A stretch of 64,000 nt of DNA from Bacteroidaceae bacterium (GTDB taxonomy: Bacteria; Bacteroidota; Bacteroidia; Bacteroidales; Bacteroidaceae): assembly GCA_900770705.1 (NCBI GenBank), contig CAAGLF010000027.1, positions 9,137 to 73,136 of the forward strand, read 5' to 3'. The notes below the pieces were generated by a model that was not told the origin of the DNA, ran no database searches, and was given only the letters and a program-made list of their open reading frames with translations. The position numbers and the translations under genes were made by a program. Below are positions 43,546-52,394 of this stretch, one piece after another. Each line of letters opens with the position of its first letter. Position 1 is the stretch's first letter.

Positions 43546-44097
43546 ATGATATTCGGAGAATACGTGGAACTGGAAATCGAAGGACTCTCTGAGGGAACTT
43601 CCCTGCGGGGCATCTACATCGTGGTGCTTCGGGAGAAGGGCGGGAAGAGGCTGCTGCCGCTTCTCGTGAGCCACGAGGAGTACGGACAGCTCTACGAGGC
43701 CATGCGCCATCCGCACCGGGGAGTGGGAGGCGTGTTTGCCGAATGCTTCCGGCGCCTCGATGTGCAGGCGGACGCCATCTACCTCAATCAGGATGCGCAG
43801 GGGAATCAGCGGGCGCTCTTCTCGTTCACACAGCAGGGACATCGCGTGTCTGTGGAGGGCACGCCGGTAGCGCTCCTGCTGACAGCCATCGAACTGCAGG
43901 TGCCCATCGTCTATCCCCGGCGCCTGTTTGAAATGCAGTATCGGCAGCCCGAAGGCGAAGGACTGCTGGCCGTGCCCATCCGAAATATGTCGCGCGAACT
44001 TCTGGAGGCGGCGTTGGCCGACGCTGTGGCGAAGGAGAATTTCGAGCTGGCTTCCGCCCTGCGCGACGAGCTGAAGCGGCGCACGCAGGCGCAGTGA
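43546..44097 (+). CDS. Bifunctional nuclease (DUF151) family protein with UVR motif
   Basis: 183 residues from the ATG at 43546, where the family homology begins (VELEIEGLSEGTSLRGIYIVVLRE). The DUF151 domain covers about residues 1-135; the C-terminal LEAALADAVAKENFELASALRDELKR is a UvrB/UvrC-type motif. DUF151 proteins have reported DNase/RNase activity. An alternative start at 43456 would add 30 residues and be almost leaderless; the added residues look non-conserved. rsmE starts 41 bases downstream. Confidence 0.88.
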   Translation: MIFGEYVELEIEGLSEGTSLRGIYIVVLREKGGKRLLPLLVSHEEYGQLYEAMRHPHRGVGGVFAECFRRLDVQADAIYLNQDAQGNQRALFSFTQQGHRVSVEGTPVALLLTAIELQVPIVYPRRLFEMQYRQPEGEGLLAVPIRNMSRELLEAALADAVAKENFELASALRDELKRRTQAQ

Positions 44098-44138
44098 CGC
44101 TCCGTCTGTGGCCGCCGAACACCCTCTGTTGACCTGCT

Positions 44139-44903
44139 ATGAAAGAAATCCACCTGTTCTACGCCCCCGACATTGCCACGGAAGCACAACTTCCGGACGA
44201 CGAGGCAGCCCACGCCGTGCGTGTGCTGCGGATGAAGGAGGGCGACACGCTGCTTGCCACCGACGGCAAGGGCACATTCTACGACTGCCGGCTCACGCTG
44301 GCCACCCCCAAGCGCTGCCTGCTCCGCATTGAGCGCACCGAACGTCCCGCCCCGCTCTGGCAGGGACGCATAGAGCTGGCCGTAGCCCCCACCAAGAACA
44401 TCGACCGCATAGAATGGCTGGCGGAGAAGGCCACCGAGATTGGCTGGGACCGCCTCTGCTTCCTCGACTGCGCCAACTCCGAGCGCCGCGTGGTAAAGAC
44501 CGAGCGCATACGCCGCGTCGTGGTGGCCGCAATGAAGCAGAGCCGCAAGCCAGCCGTGCCCGAAGTGGACGAAATGACGGACTTCGACGCCCTGCTGGCG
44601 CAGCCCTTCGACGGGCAGCGCTACATAGCCCACTGCCACGACGCCGCCACACTGCGTGCCGCCGGCCTTGCACTGCCGGAGCATGCCACGGAGGAGGACG
44701 TGAAGCCCTTCCTGGCCGACGTGTTGCGGCCGGAACGCGACGCACAGGTGCTCATAGGCCCCGAGGGCGACTTTTCGGCCGAAGAAGTGAGGCGCGCTGC
44801 CGAAGCAGGATGCCAGCCCGTCAGCCTCGGACGCAGCCGGCTGCGCACGGAGACGGCAGCCCTGGTGGCCGTTCACCTGATGAATCTCTCCAAACGCCTC
44901 TGA
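44139..44903 (+). CDS. rsmE: 16S rRNA (uracil-1498-N3)-methyltransferase
   Basis: 254 residues of the SPOUT knotted methyltransferase family. An N-terminal PUA-like domain (LPDDEAAHAVRVLRMKEGD) is followed by the knot region with IGPEGDFSAEEV and LGRSRLRTETAALVA, which binds S-adenosylmethionine. It methylates U1498 in the decoding region of 16S rRNA. It lies between the nuclease-family gene and the kinase-RapZ gene with 41 and 26 base gaps, so the three form an operon. Confidence 0.95.
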   Translation: MKEIHLFYAPDIATEAQLPDDEAAHAVRVLRMKEGDTLLATDGKGTFYDCRLTLATPKRCLLRIERTERPAPLWQGRIELAVAPTKNIDRIEWLAEKATEIGWDRLCFLDCANSERRVVKTERIRRVVVAAMKQSRKPAVPEVDEMTDFDALLAQPFDGQRYIAHCHDAATLRAAGLALPEHATEEDVKPFLADVLRPERDAQVLIGPEGDFSAEEVRRAAEAGCQPVSLGRSRLRTETAALVAVHLMNLSKRL

Positions 44904-44929
44904 ACGAATTCCGATAGCCCTATCCCGAT

Positions 44930-46450
44930 ATGCAGCAACTCATACAACTCTATCGCAACCTGTGCGGTGCGCCGCCCGAACGGGTGGAAGCGCTGGCCAA
45001 GGCCGGCAGCAACCGCGAATACGTACGCTTCCACGGCCGCGATGGTCGCACGATGATCGGTGTCATCGGCCCCTCGACCGACGAAAACCGCTGTTTCATC
45101 CACTTGAGCCGACATTTCCGGAAGAATGGCCTGCCTGTGCCAGAGATACTGGCCGTGGCCGACGACGACAGCCGCTATCTGCAGACCGACCTCGGCACCC
45201 TGTCGCTCTACCAGGCCCTGCAGCGTGGCAGGGACAACGGCGCCTGCTACGACGAGCGGGAGACGGCACTCCTGGTGCGCACCATCCGCCTGCTGCCGCA
45301 CGTGCAGGTGGAGGGCGCCCGTGGCCTGGACTTCAGCAAGTGCCTGCCTCCCGTGGCCTTCGACACGCAGGCGGCGATGTTCGACCTCAACTACTTCAAA
45401 TACTGCTTTCTGCGCACCACCGACCTGCCGCACGATGAGGTGCGCCTGGAGCAGGACTTCCGCCAGCTGGCGGCCGACCTCGTGGCCGACGGCTCCGACA
45501 CCTTCCTCTACCGCGACTTTCAGGCGCGCAACGTGATGCTGGTGAAGCCGGAAAGCCCGGGCGGCGAGTGGCAGCCCTATTTCATCGACTTTCAGGGCGG
45601 GCAGCGCGGCCCTATGCAGTACGACGTGGCCAGTTTCCTCTGGCAGGCTTCGGCCCGCTACCCGCAGACACTGCGCGAACGCCTCATCGACGAATACCTC
45701 GACGAGCTCCTGACCCTCCACTCGCTCGATACGGACAGCTTCCGCCGCCGGCTGCATCTCTTCGTGCTTTTCCGCATATTGCAGGTGCTGGGCGCCTATG
45801 GCCTGAGGGGCTACTTCGAGCGCAAGAAGTACTTCATCGACAGCATTCCGCCCGCCATACAGAATCTGCGGCGCATGCTGCTCGAAGGGGTGGCGGACAA
45901 CTATCCCTATCTTGGCGACGTGCTGCGGCGTATGGTGGAGCTTCCGCAGTTCAACCCGCCCGTATCTGCTCCGAAGAACGCCGCGGAAGCACCGGCCGGC
46001 ACTCCTGCCGCAGCTCCCGCGCCGGCCGCCTCGCCGCTGGTGGTGAGGGTCTTCAGCTTCTCCTACAAACGTGGCATTCCCGATGATCCCAGCGGTAACG
46101 GAGGCGGCTACGTGTTCGACTGCCGCGCCACCCACAACCCCGGACGCTACGAGGCGTACAAGCAGCTCACCGGGCTGGACGCGCCGGTCATACAGTTTCT
46201 GGAGGACGATGGCGAGATACTGACCTTCCTCGGTAGCGTGTACAAGTTGGCCGACACCCACGTGCGCCGGTATATCGAGCGGGGATTTACCAGCCTGCAG
46301 TTCGCCTTCGGTTGTACGGGCGGACAACACCGCAGCGTCTACTGTGCGCAGCATTTGGCCGAATATATCCATCGGCAATACGGCGTGGAGGTGCAGCTGA
46401 CGCACCGCGAGCAGCAGTTGACGGAACACTTTCCTGCCCGCGGACGCTGA
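44930..46450 (+). CDS. Aminoglycoside-phosphotransferase-fold kinase fused to a RapZ C-terminal domain
   Basis: 506 residues. The N-terminal part (about 1-330) is an APH/AmgK-type sugar kinase: GSNREYVRF in the nucleotide loop, catalytic FLYRDFQARNVML and the metal-binding FIDFQGG. After an Ala/Pro linker (about 350-370) comes a RapZ C-terminal domain (VFSFSYKRGIPDDPSGNGGGYVFDCRATHNPGRY, then FGCTGGQHRSVYCAQHLA). AmgK-like kinases phosphorylate MurNAc or GlcNAc and the RapZ domain senses glucosamine-6-phosphate in E. coli, so a role in amino-sugar recycling is inferred. It is the last gene before a strong hairpin. Confidence 0.9.
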   Translation: MQQLIQLYRNLCGAPPERVEALAKAGSNREYVRFHGRDGRTMIGVIGPSTDENRCFIHLSRHFRKNGLPVPEILAVADDDSRYLQTDLGTLSLYQALQRGRDNGACYDERETALLVRTIRLLPHVQVEGARGLDFSKCLPPVAFDTQAAMFDLNYFKYCFLRTTDLPHDEVRLEQDFRQLAADLVADGSDTFLYRDFQARNVMLVKPESPGGEWQPYFIDFQGGQRGPMQYDVASFLWQASARYPQTLRERLIDEYLDELLTLHSLDTDSFRRRLHLFVLFRILQVLGAYGLRGYFERKKYFIDSIPPAIQNLRRMLLEGVADNYPYLGDVLRRMVELPQFNPPVSAPKNAAEAPAGTPAAAPAPAASPLVVRVFSFSYKRGIPDDPSGNGGGYVFDCRATHNPGRYEAYKQLTGLDAPVIQFLEDDGEILTFLGSVYKLADTHVRRYIERGFTSLQFAFGCTGGQHRSVYCAQHLAEYIHRQYGVEVQLTHREQQLTEHFPARGR

Positions 46451-46481
46451 GAGGCAGGCCTCTGGCCGCCCCCGGGAAAAA

Positions 46482-46532
46482 CGACAGCGTGTGAAACGAT
46501 ACCCTCCGGAAGGGACGTTTCACACGCTGTCG
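46482..46532 (+). terminator. Long hairpin between convergent units
   Basis: 17-bp perfect stem (46482-46498 with 46516-46532) around an inner CCCT/AGGG stem. It lies between the kinase-RapZ gene and queE and probably works in both directions. No T run. Confidence 0.7.
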
Positions 46533-46565
46533 GCTATGTGTAAATGCTATGTGCGGCGGAAGGGG

Positions 46566-47141
46566 CTACCGAATGCCCAGCAGTTTGTGCGTCTGCAGCG
46601 ACAGGCGCCACTGCGGATGGTGCAGGCAGTAGTCGATGGCCTCCTGGATGAGCCGGCGGCTTTCCTCGCGGTCGCCGGTGTCGCAAGGCTGCAGAAAACG
46701 GTGGGTGGCTGGAAACGCCTCGTAGCAGTCGGGCACCGCTCCCGTGTAGACCACCTTGATTTCGTCGGCTCTGGAGAGTACGATCCGGGCGTCCGGCACA
46801 AAAAGGTCCTTGGGCGAGAGCGTTACCCAGTCGACCGCAGCGGGCAGAGGGTGGGTGCCGTTGGTCTCGACCGCGACAAATTTTCCGGCTGCGTGAAGAC
46901 GCTCCACGAGCTCCCCGGTGAGGAAGAGGGATGGCTCGCCGCCCGTCAGTACGACGTGGGTGGCTGGATATGCCGCCACGCCGCGCACAATCTCCTCCGG
47001 CGTCATCTCGCGTCCTCCGCGGTGGTCGGTGTCGCAGAACGGGCAGCGGAGATTGCAGCCAGCAAAGCGCACGAACACCGAGGGCGTCCCGGTGAAGAAG
47101 CCCTCGCCTTGCAGCGAATAGAAGAGCTCATTGATCAGCAT
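46566..47141 (-). CDS. queE: 7-carboxy-7-deazaguanine synthase
   Basis: 191 residues from the ATG at 47141 (MLINELFYSLQGEGFFTG). It is a radical SAM enzyme with the cluster cysteines 29, 33 and 36 in CNLRCPFCD (C-x3-C-x2-C), TGGEPSLF in the SAM-binding strand, and ETNGTHPLP. It rearranges carboxy-tetrahydropterin to CDG in the queuosine pathway. It follows queD, the enzyme of the preceding step, by 44 bases. Confidence 0.94.
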   Translation of the reverse strand: MLINELFYSLQGEGFFTGTPSVFVRFAGCNLRCPFCDTDHRGGREMTPEEIVRGVAAYPATHVVLTGGEPSLFLTGELVERLHAAGKFVAVETNGTHPLPAAVDWVTLSPKDLFVPDARIVLSRADEIKVVYTGAVPDCYEAFPATHRFLQPCDTGDREESRRLIQEAIDYCLHHPQWRLSLQTHKLLGIR

Positions 47142-47185
47142 GGAGTGGGGAGTGGGGGATAGGGCGGTGCGGCCGGCGGGGGCGT

Positions 47186-47518
47186 TCAGTCCTTTTCGTA
47201 GACGGCAACGTTGCCTTCCGATTCCTGAAAGGCCACCTTGTAACAATGGGGCACGTGGTCGCAAATCCACTTGGCAAGGTTCTCGGCCGTGGGATTGAAG
47301 GGGAAAAGATCGTTGAGGCATTGGTGGTCCATCTTGTCGAGCACCATCTCCTTGATGTGGGTGAAGTCGGCCACCATACCGTTCTTGTCCAGCTCTGCGG
47401 CCTTGCAGTAGACCGTGACAATGGCGTTGTGCCCGTGGAGCCGCGTACACTTCGAGGAATAATCCAGTGTCAGCCGATGGGCAAAGGATATTTCGATTCT
47501 TTTTTCAACGTAATACAT
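47186..47518 (-). CDS. queD: 6-carboxy-5,6,7,8-tetrahydropterin synthase
   Basis: 110 residues. Zinc ligands His 14 (SFAHRL), His 28 and His 30 (RLHGHN) and catalytic Cys 24 (CTRLHGH) are in place; the C-terminal ESEGNVAVYEKD has the substrate-binding Glu. It makes the queuosine precursor that QueE uses next. Confidence 0.94.
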   Translation of the reverse strand: MYYVEKRIEISFAHRLTLDYSSKCTRLHGHNAIVTVYCKAAELDKNGMVADFTHIKEMVLDKMDHQCLNDLFPFNPTAENLAKWICDHVPHCYKVAFQESEGNVAVYEKD

Positions 47519-47587
47519 AAGTAGAAAGGCTTTCGCGCTGTCAGATTCTGTGAACGTGTTGCATCTCTGGTGCCGGAGGGGGAAGTA

Positions 47588-47989
47588 TCAGCGCAGGCGC
47601 CACTGCTCGCCGTCGTGTACGAGGTGGAGCAGCAGCTCTTCGTGCTCGCCGTTGGCGTAGGAAACGACCAGATAGGCCTTCAGGGTTCTCCCGTTGCGGC
47701 AGGGCTCCGTGCGGTTGACGCGGATACTGTCGATTTTCCCCTTGTCGGCCGCCACCTTTCGGGCCCGCTGCTTGAAGAGGAGTGCCAGCTCCTGCCGGTA
47801 GTCCTCCGGAAGGCTGTCGCAGGAGTGCATGGCGTCGACACAGGCGGCGTATTCGCCATTGGCCTGCTGTGCGAAAAGCGCTTCAATCTCCGCGTCCTTG
47901 GGCAGTGCCGGCGCCTTGCCGTCTCCGTGGTGGGAGCAGGCAGCGAGTAGCCACGGCATCAAGAGTCCGGACAGTGTGGTTGTTTTCAT
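47588..47989 (-). CDS. Small lipoprotein of unknown function
   Basis: 133 residues with a lipoprotein signal ending LLAAC (Cys 18). The mature part is helical then beta (LKAYLVVSYANGEHEELLLHLVHDGEQWRLR), a pattern like small DUF4878/NTF2-type lipoproteins, but I do not assign it. Its ATG is immediately next to the der stop codon with no base between, so it is translationally linked to der. Confidence 0.72.
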   Translation of the reverse strand: MKTTTLSGLLMPWLLAACSHHGDGKAPALPKDAEIEALFAQQANGEYAACVDAMHSCDSLPEDYRQELALLFKQRARKVAADKGKIDSIRVNRTEPCRNGRTLKAYLVVSYANGEHEELLLHLVHDGEQWRLR

Positions 47990-49309
47990 TTATTTCTGAC
48001 GGATGAAGATGTTGATGGGAGTTCCCGTGAAGTTCCAGCGCTCACGGATTTTGTTTTCGAGGAAACGCTTGTACGGCTCCTTGATGTATTGCGGCAGGTT
48101 GGCGTAGAACACGAACGAGGGAATGCGCGTGTCGGGCAGTTGGGAGCAGTACTTGATCTTGATGTACTTGCCCTTGAGCGAGGGGGGCGGATAGGCTTCG
48201 ATGAGCGGCAGCATCTCTTCGTTGAGCCTTGAGGTGGAAATGCGTGCCTTGCGGTTGAGGTAGACTTCCTTGGCCGTCTCGAGCACCTTGAATATACGCT
48301 GTTTCGTCAGGGCCGAGGCAAAGATGATGGGGAAGTCCGTGAAGGGCGCCATCCGCTGACGTATGGCCGACTCGAAGTGGTCTATGGCTTTCTGCGACTT
48401 GTCTTCGACGAGATCCCACTTGTTGACGACGACGACGAGGCTCTTGCTGTTCTTCTGAATCAGCTGGAAGATGTTCAGGTCCTGCCCCTCAATGCCGCGT
48501 GTGGCGTCGATAAGCAGCAGGCAGACGTCGGCATATTCTATCGCCCGTATGGAGCGCATCACGCTATAGAACTCCAAGTCTTCCGTGACTTTGTTCTTTT
48601 TTCGAATCCCTGCCGTGTCTACCAGATAGAAGTCGAATCCAAATTTATCGTATCGTGTCAGAATGGAATCGCGTGTGGTACCGGCGATGTCCGTAACTAT
48701 ATGGCGGTCTTCGCCGATGAAGGCGTTGATGAGCGAGCTCTTGCCCACATTCGGACGTCCGACGATGGCAAACCGCGGTATGCCGTCTTCGCTGTCGTCG
48801 TTGGCCGCGTCCTTGCCCAGTTTCTCGAGTATTATATCCAGCAGGTCGCCCGTACCGCTGCCTGTAGCGGCACTCACGCAGTAGGGATCGCCCAGCCCGA
48901 GCGCGTAGAAGTCGGCGGAGCCGTACTGGTCTTCGGTGTTGTCCGTCTTGTTGGCGCAGAGGATGACGGGTACCGTCTTGTTGCGTCGCAGCACCTCGGC
49001 CACTTGCATATCCAGGTCGGTCACTCCGTTCTTTACGTCGACGAGGAAGAGGATGAGGTCGCTCTCCTCGGTGGCGATGAGCACCTGCTTGCGGATTTCC
49101 TCCTCGAAGATGTCGTCAGAGTTGACCACCCAGCCGCCTGTGTCGACAAGGGAGAACTCTCTGTTACCCCATTGGCATTTGCCATATTGGCGGTCGCGCG
49201 TCGTGCCGGCCTCGTCGGAGACAATGGCAGAGCGTGTGCCCGTCAGGCGATTGAATAAAGTGGATTTCCCTACGTTGGGGCGTCCTACGATGGCTACTAA
49301 TTGGGACAT
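47990..49309 (-). CDS. der: Ribosome biogenesis GTPase Der (EngA)
   Basis: 439 residues with two tandem GTPase domains: first P-loop GRPNVGKST (residue 8 on) and ANKTD, second GRPNVGKSS (about 180) and NKWD, then a C-terminal KH-like domain ([16 protein letters not shown]). It is needed for 50S subunit assembly. It is preceded by era after 58 bases and followed directly by a lipoprotein gene. Confidence 0.97.
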   Translation of the reverse strand: MSQLVAIVGRPNVGKSTLFNRLTGTRSAIVSDEAGTTRDRQYGKCQWGNREFSLVDTGGWVVNSDDIFEEEIRKQVLIATEESDLILFLVDVKNGVTDLDMQVAEVLRRNKTVPVILCANKTDNTEDQYGSADFYALGLGDPYCVSAATGSGTGDLLDIILEKLGKDAANDDSEDGIPRFAIVGRPNVGKSSLINAFIGEDRHIVTDIAGTTRDSILTRYDKFGFDFYLVDTAGIRKKNKVTEDLEFYSVMRSIRAIEYADVCLLLIDATRGIEGQDLNIFQLIQKNSKSLVVVVNKWDLVEDKSQKAIDHFESAIRQRMAPFTDFPIIFASALTKQRIFKVLETAKEVYLNRKARISTSRLNEEMLPLIEAYPPPSLKGKYIKIKYCSQLPDTRIPSFVFYANLPQYIKEPYKRFLENKIRERWNFTGTPINIFIRQK

Positions 49310-49367
49310 ATTTTTGCTGAATTTGAAAGTTGGGGGGTGAAGTGTTGGGGAAAGTGGGAGCTACGGC

Positions 49368-50252
49368 TTAGTCGGTCTTGTATCCGTAGACTTCCAGACG
49401 CTTGGCCGATTGCCTCCAGTCCTTGTCGACTTTCACGAATATCTCCAGATAGATGTTTTTGCCGAAGAAGCGCTCCAAAGTCTTGCGGGCCTCGGTCGAT
49501 ACTTTTTTCAGCGCAACGCCTTTGTGGCCGATGATAATGCCTTTCTGGCTGTCGCGCTCCACGAAGATGACGGCATTGATGTGTATGGTGCGTTCCGACT
49601 CCTTGAATTGCTCCACCACCACCTCCACCGAGTAGGGAATTTCCTTGTCGTAGTACAGCAGGATTTTCTCCCGGATGATTTCGGTGACGAAGAAGCGTGC
49701 CGGCTTGTCCGTCCACTGGTTCTTGTCGAAATAGGGTGGCGACTCCGGCAGCAGTTCCTTGATTCTCCGCAGTACGTTGTCAACGTTGAATCGTGCTTGT
49801 GCCGAGACGGGGAAGATTTCTGCCCCGGGAAGTTTCTCGTGCCACTCCGCCACAAGTTTTTCGAGGTCGCCCTGATTGGACAGGTCTATCTTATTGATGA
49901 GCACGAGTACGGGAACATTCATTTTCGCCACCTTGCTGATGAAGTCCTCGTTCTTTTCTCCTTTTTCCACGACGTCTGTCACGTAGAGCAGTATGTCAGC
50001 GTCTTTCAGTGCGGACTCCGAGAAGGCGAGCATGCTCTCCTGCAGTTTGTAGTTGGGCTTCAGCACGCCGGGCGTGTCGGAAAATACGATTTGTGCGTCG
50101 TCGGAGTTGATAATGCCCATTATGCGGTGGCGTGTGGTCTGCGCCTTGAAAGTCGCGATGCTTATCCGCTCGCCGACGAAGAGGTTCATCAGCGTGCTTT
50201 TGCCCACGTTGGGGTTGCCGACGATGTTGACAAAACCGGATTTGTGGCTCAT
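49368..50252 (-). CDS. era: GTPase Era
   Basis: 294 residues. GTPase motifs [16 protein letters not shown] (in FSDTPGVLKP) and NKID, followed by a C-terminal KH domain with the RNA-binding GHKG in GIIIGHKGVALKKV. Era binds 16S rRNA near its 3' end during 30S maturation. It lies between fabH and der in the conserved minus-strand block. Confidence 0.97.
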   Translation of the reverse strand: MSHKSGFVNIVGNPNVGKSTLMNLFVGERISIATFKAQTTRHRIMGIINSDDAQIVFSDTPGVLKPNYKLQESMLAFSESALKDADILLYVTDVVEKGEKNEDFISKVAKMNVPVLVLINKIDLSNQGDLEKLVAEWHEKLPGAEIFPVSAQARFNVDNVLRRIKELLPESPPYFDKNQWTDKPARFFVTEIIREKILLYYDKEIPYSVEVVVEQFKESERTIHINAVIFVERDSQKGIIIGHKGVALKKVSTEARKTLERFFGKNIYLEIFVKVDKDWRQSAKRLEVYGYKTD

Positions 50253-50363
50253 AGGAGTGATGGTGTGCTTGGAAGGGTTTTCAGGGTAATGGCTATTTTG
50301 TCAGCCAAGGCCGGGCAGACAAATTTCCACCCGGCCCGTCGGCTGCTATCTGTATAGAAGGGT

Positions 50364-51362
50364 TTACTGTCCGTCGTATCCCCATTTCATATAGGCGGCG
50401 CCCCACGTGAATCCGGCTCCGAAGGCGGTGAGTATCAGGTTGTCGCCTTTCTTGAGTTGCTTTTCGTAATCCCAGAGTGCCAGTGGAAGCGTTCCGGCCG
50501 AGGTGTTGCCGTAGCGTTGGATATTGAGCATTACCTTCTCCATAGGCAGGGAGAGGCGATGGGCTACTGCCTCGATGATGCGTACATTGGCCTGATGGGG
50601 GATCACCCACGCTATGTTTTCGTGCGACAGGCCATTGCGTTCGGCGATGAGTGCGCTGGCGTCGCTCATGTTGGTTACGGCAAACTTGAATACGGTGCGT
50701 CCCTCTTGGTGCAGATAGTGCATGCGGTGGTCGATGGTGAAGTGGCTCGGGGAGCAGACGGAGCCGCCGGCCTTCATACAGAGGAAAGGCAGGCCCAAAC
50801 CGTCGGTTCTGAGATAAGAGTCCTTCCATCCGAGATCTTCTGTCGTGGGTTCCACGAGTACGGCTGCCGCGCCGTCGCCGAAGATGGGACACGTGGCGCG
50901 GTCGGTGTAGTCGACCATAGAGGACATTTTGTCGGCGCCGCAAACGATAATCTTTTTGTAGCGTCCGCTTTGCACCATACCTGCAGCTGCGTCCATTGCG
51001 AAGAGGAAACCACAGCAGGCTGCCTGCATATCGATTGCAAAGGCGTTTTTCATGCCTAAGCGGCCGATAACGATGCTGGACGTGGAGGGAAAGTGGAAGT
51101 CTGGTGTGGTAGTTGCCACTATCAGGCAGTCTATTTCCTGCGGATCGGTATTGGTCTTTTCGAGGAGTTGCTTGACGGCTTTTCTGGCGAGGTAGCTGGT
51201 TCCGAGTCCTTCTTCGTTGAGAATGCGGCGTTCCTTGATACCGATTCGTGTCATTATCCACTCGTCGTTGGTGTCCACCATTTTGGAGAGCTCGTCGTTG
51301 CTCAAGACGTACTCAGGCACGTATCCGCCTACGCCTGTGATGACGGCATTTATATTGTTCAT
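50364..51362 (-). CDS. fabH: 3-oxoacyl-ACP synthase III
   Basis: 332 residues. Catalytic Cys 116 in [11 protein letters not shown], His in [10 protein letters not shown] and Asn in [10 protein letters not shown] form the KAS III triad. It starts fatty-acid synthesis by condensing an acyl-CoA with malonyl-ACP. In line with the conserved order, rpmF and yceD lie upstream. A 163-base gap to rpmF holds a hairpin. Confidence 0.97.
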   Translation of the reverse strand: MNNINAVITGVGGYVPEYVLSNDELSKMVDTNDEWIMTRIGIKERRILNEEGLGTSYLARKAVKQLLEKTNTDPQEIDCLIVATTTPDFHFPSTSSIVIGRLGMKNAFAIDMQAACCGFLFAMDAAAGMVQSGRYKKIIVCGADKMSSMVDYTDRATCPIFGDGAAAVLVEPTTEDLGWKDSYLRTDGLGLPFLCMKAGGSVCSPSHFTIDHRMHYLHQEGRTVFKFAVTNMSDASALIAERNGLSHENIAWVIPHQANVRIIEAVAHRLSLPMEKVMLNIQRYGNTSAGTLPLALWDYEKQLKKGDNLILTAFGAGFTWGAAYMKWGYDGQ

Positions 51363-51454
51363 TACGGTAGGTCTGATTTAGTTGTCAATACTACAAAGTC
51401 CGACCTTCTCAAGCGGGCTCAATCGGGTCGTGCAATGTTTCTCACAAAGAAAGT

Positions 51455-51501
51455 GAGAGTTGAAAGCGGAAAGTTGTCTTTTCTCTCCGCCCTCAACTCT
51501 C
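51455..51501. repeat. Inverted repeat between rpmF and fabH
   Basis: GAGAGTTGA (51455-51463) pairs with TCAACTCTC (51493-51501), with an inner GCGGA/TCCGC stem. It may attenuate or process the transcript between rpmF and fabH. No clear promoter was found in this gap. Confidence 0.5.
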
Positions 51502-51525
51502 TTGTGCTTCATTCGTAGTGTGGCA

Positions 51526-51714
51526 TTACTCGGCCGTTTCTTCCTTTACGACAGCGAGTTTTCCGCGATAGTAGCCGCAGGTGGGGCATACGGTGTGATA
51601 AATGTGCCATCCTCCGCAGTTGGGGCAGATTGCCATAGTGGGCATAGTTGCCTTGTCGTGGGTTCTACGTTTGAGTGTACGGGTTTTGGATTGTCTTCTT
51701 TTAGGATGTGCCAT
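51526..51714 (-). CDS. rpmF: 50S ribosomal protein L32
   Basis: 62 residues. The start MAHPKRRQSKTRTLKRRTHDK is typical of L32, and two CxxC pairs (CPNC, CPTC) bind zinc. It lies between yceD and fabH, its usual place in Bacteroidales. Confidence 0.97.
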   Translation of the reverse strand: MAHPKRRQSKTRTLKRRTHDKATMPTMAICPNCGGWHIYHTVCPTCGYYRGKLAVVKEETAE

Positions 51715-51769
51715 GGTTCTTTGGTCTATTTGATTGTTTCTGATTTGTCGGATGGTGTATGGCGCGGGT

Positions 51770-52225
51770 TCATTCGTCCGGGCCGGCTATGTATTTTGCC
51801 ACGTCTTCGTTGCATTCTCCGTGGCGGTGTTTCCGCTGGAGGGGCAGCGCGAGCAGGATGGTTTCGTAGATGTCCCACGACAGGTCGTAGGCCACTTGTG
51901 AGGCCGGTATGGCTGTCACCTCGTCGGTCGGCTCCGGGAGTTCGTCTTCGTAGGCCACCTGAAGGGTGTCTTCGGCTTCCACCGGGATTTCCAGGTCGTC
52001 AAGGCAGCAGTCGCAGGGTACGATGACGCTGCCTTCGGCCTTGATGTGTATCCGAAACAGGCTTCCGGCGCTTTCTCTGACGCTGATGCTGGCAGTCACG
52101 TGTCCGTCGGTGATTTCCTGCTGGTCGAGATGGCGGAAAAAGCTGCCGTTGAGCGTGGTCTCCACGTTCAGTCCCTCCCGGGGGAGGCTGCGTAAGTTTA
52201 TGTTCAGCGGCTCGTTGCTCGACAT
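51770..52225 (-). CDS. YceD/DUF177 family protein
   Basis: 151 residues from the ATG at 52225; a longer frame would run through the promoter. The DUF177 pattern is present: VPCDCCLDDLEIPVEAEDTLQVAYEDE and YDLSWDIYETILLALPLQRKH. In bacteria and chloroplasts the family is tied to 23S rRNA accumulation, and the gene is coupled to rpmF. A -7 element ends 8 bases before its start codon, so the message is probably leaderless. Confidence 0.9.
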   Translation of the reverse strand: MSSNEPLNINLRSLPREGLNVETTLNGSFFRHLDQQEITDGHVTASISVRESAGSLFRIHIKAEGSVIVPCDCCLDDLEIPVEAEDTLQVAYEDELPEPTDEVTAIPASQVAYDLSWDIYETILLALPLQRKHRHGECNEDVAKYIAGPDE

Positions 52226-52233
52226 AGCGGCTG

Positions 52234-52241
52234 CAAAGTTA
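52234..52241 (-). promoter_or_regulatory. -7 element abutting yceD
   Basis: Minus-strand TAACTTTG, 8 bases before the ATG at 52225. The local sequence TAACTTTGCAGCCGCTATG is the same, but for one base, as that before the BamA-like gene at 53616. Confidence 0.65.
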
Positions 52242-52394
52242 GCAATTTTTTTTTGGATAGGAAGCATATTTGCCGCTATTTTTTATCCGCAGCCGCCGTT
52301 TGTCTGGCCAGCCTGGCCGGTTGGGGGGCGGGTAGGGCGGCGGGTGGCCTTGGGATGGCTATATAAATAATGTACGCGCGCGCGATGTCTGGCG

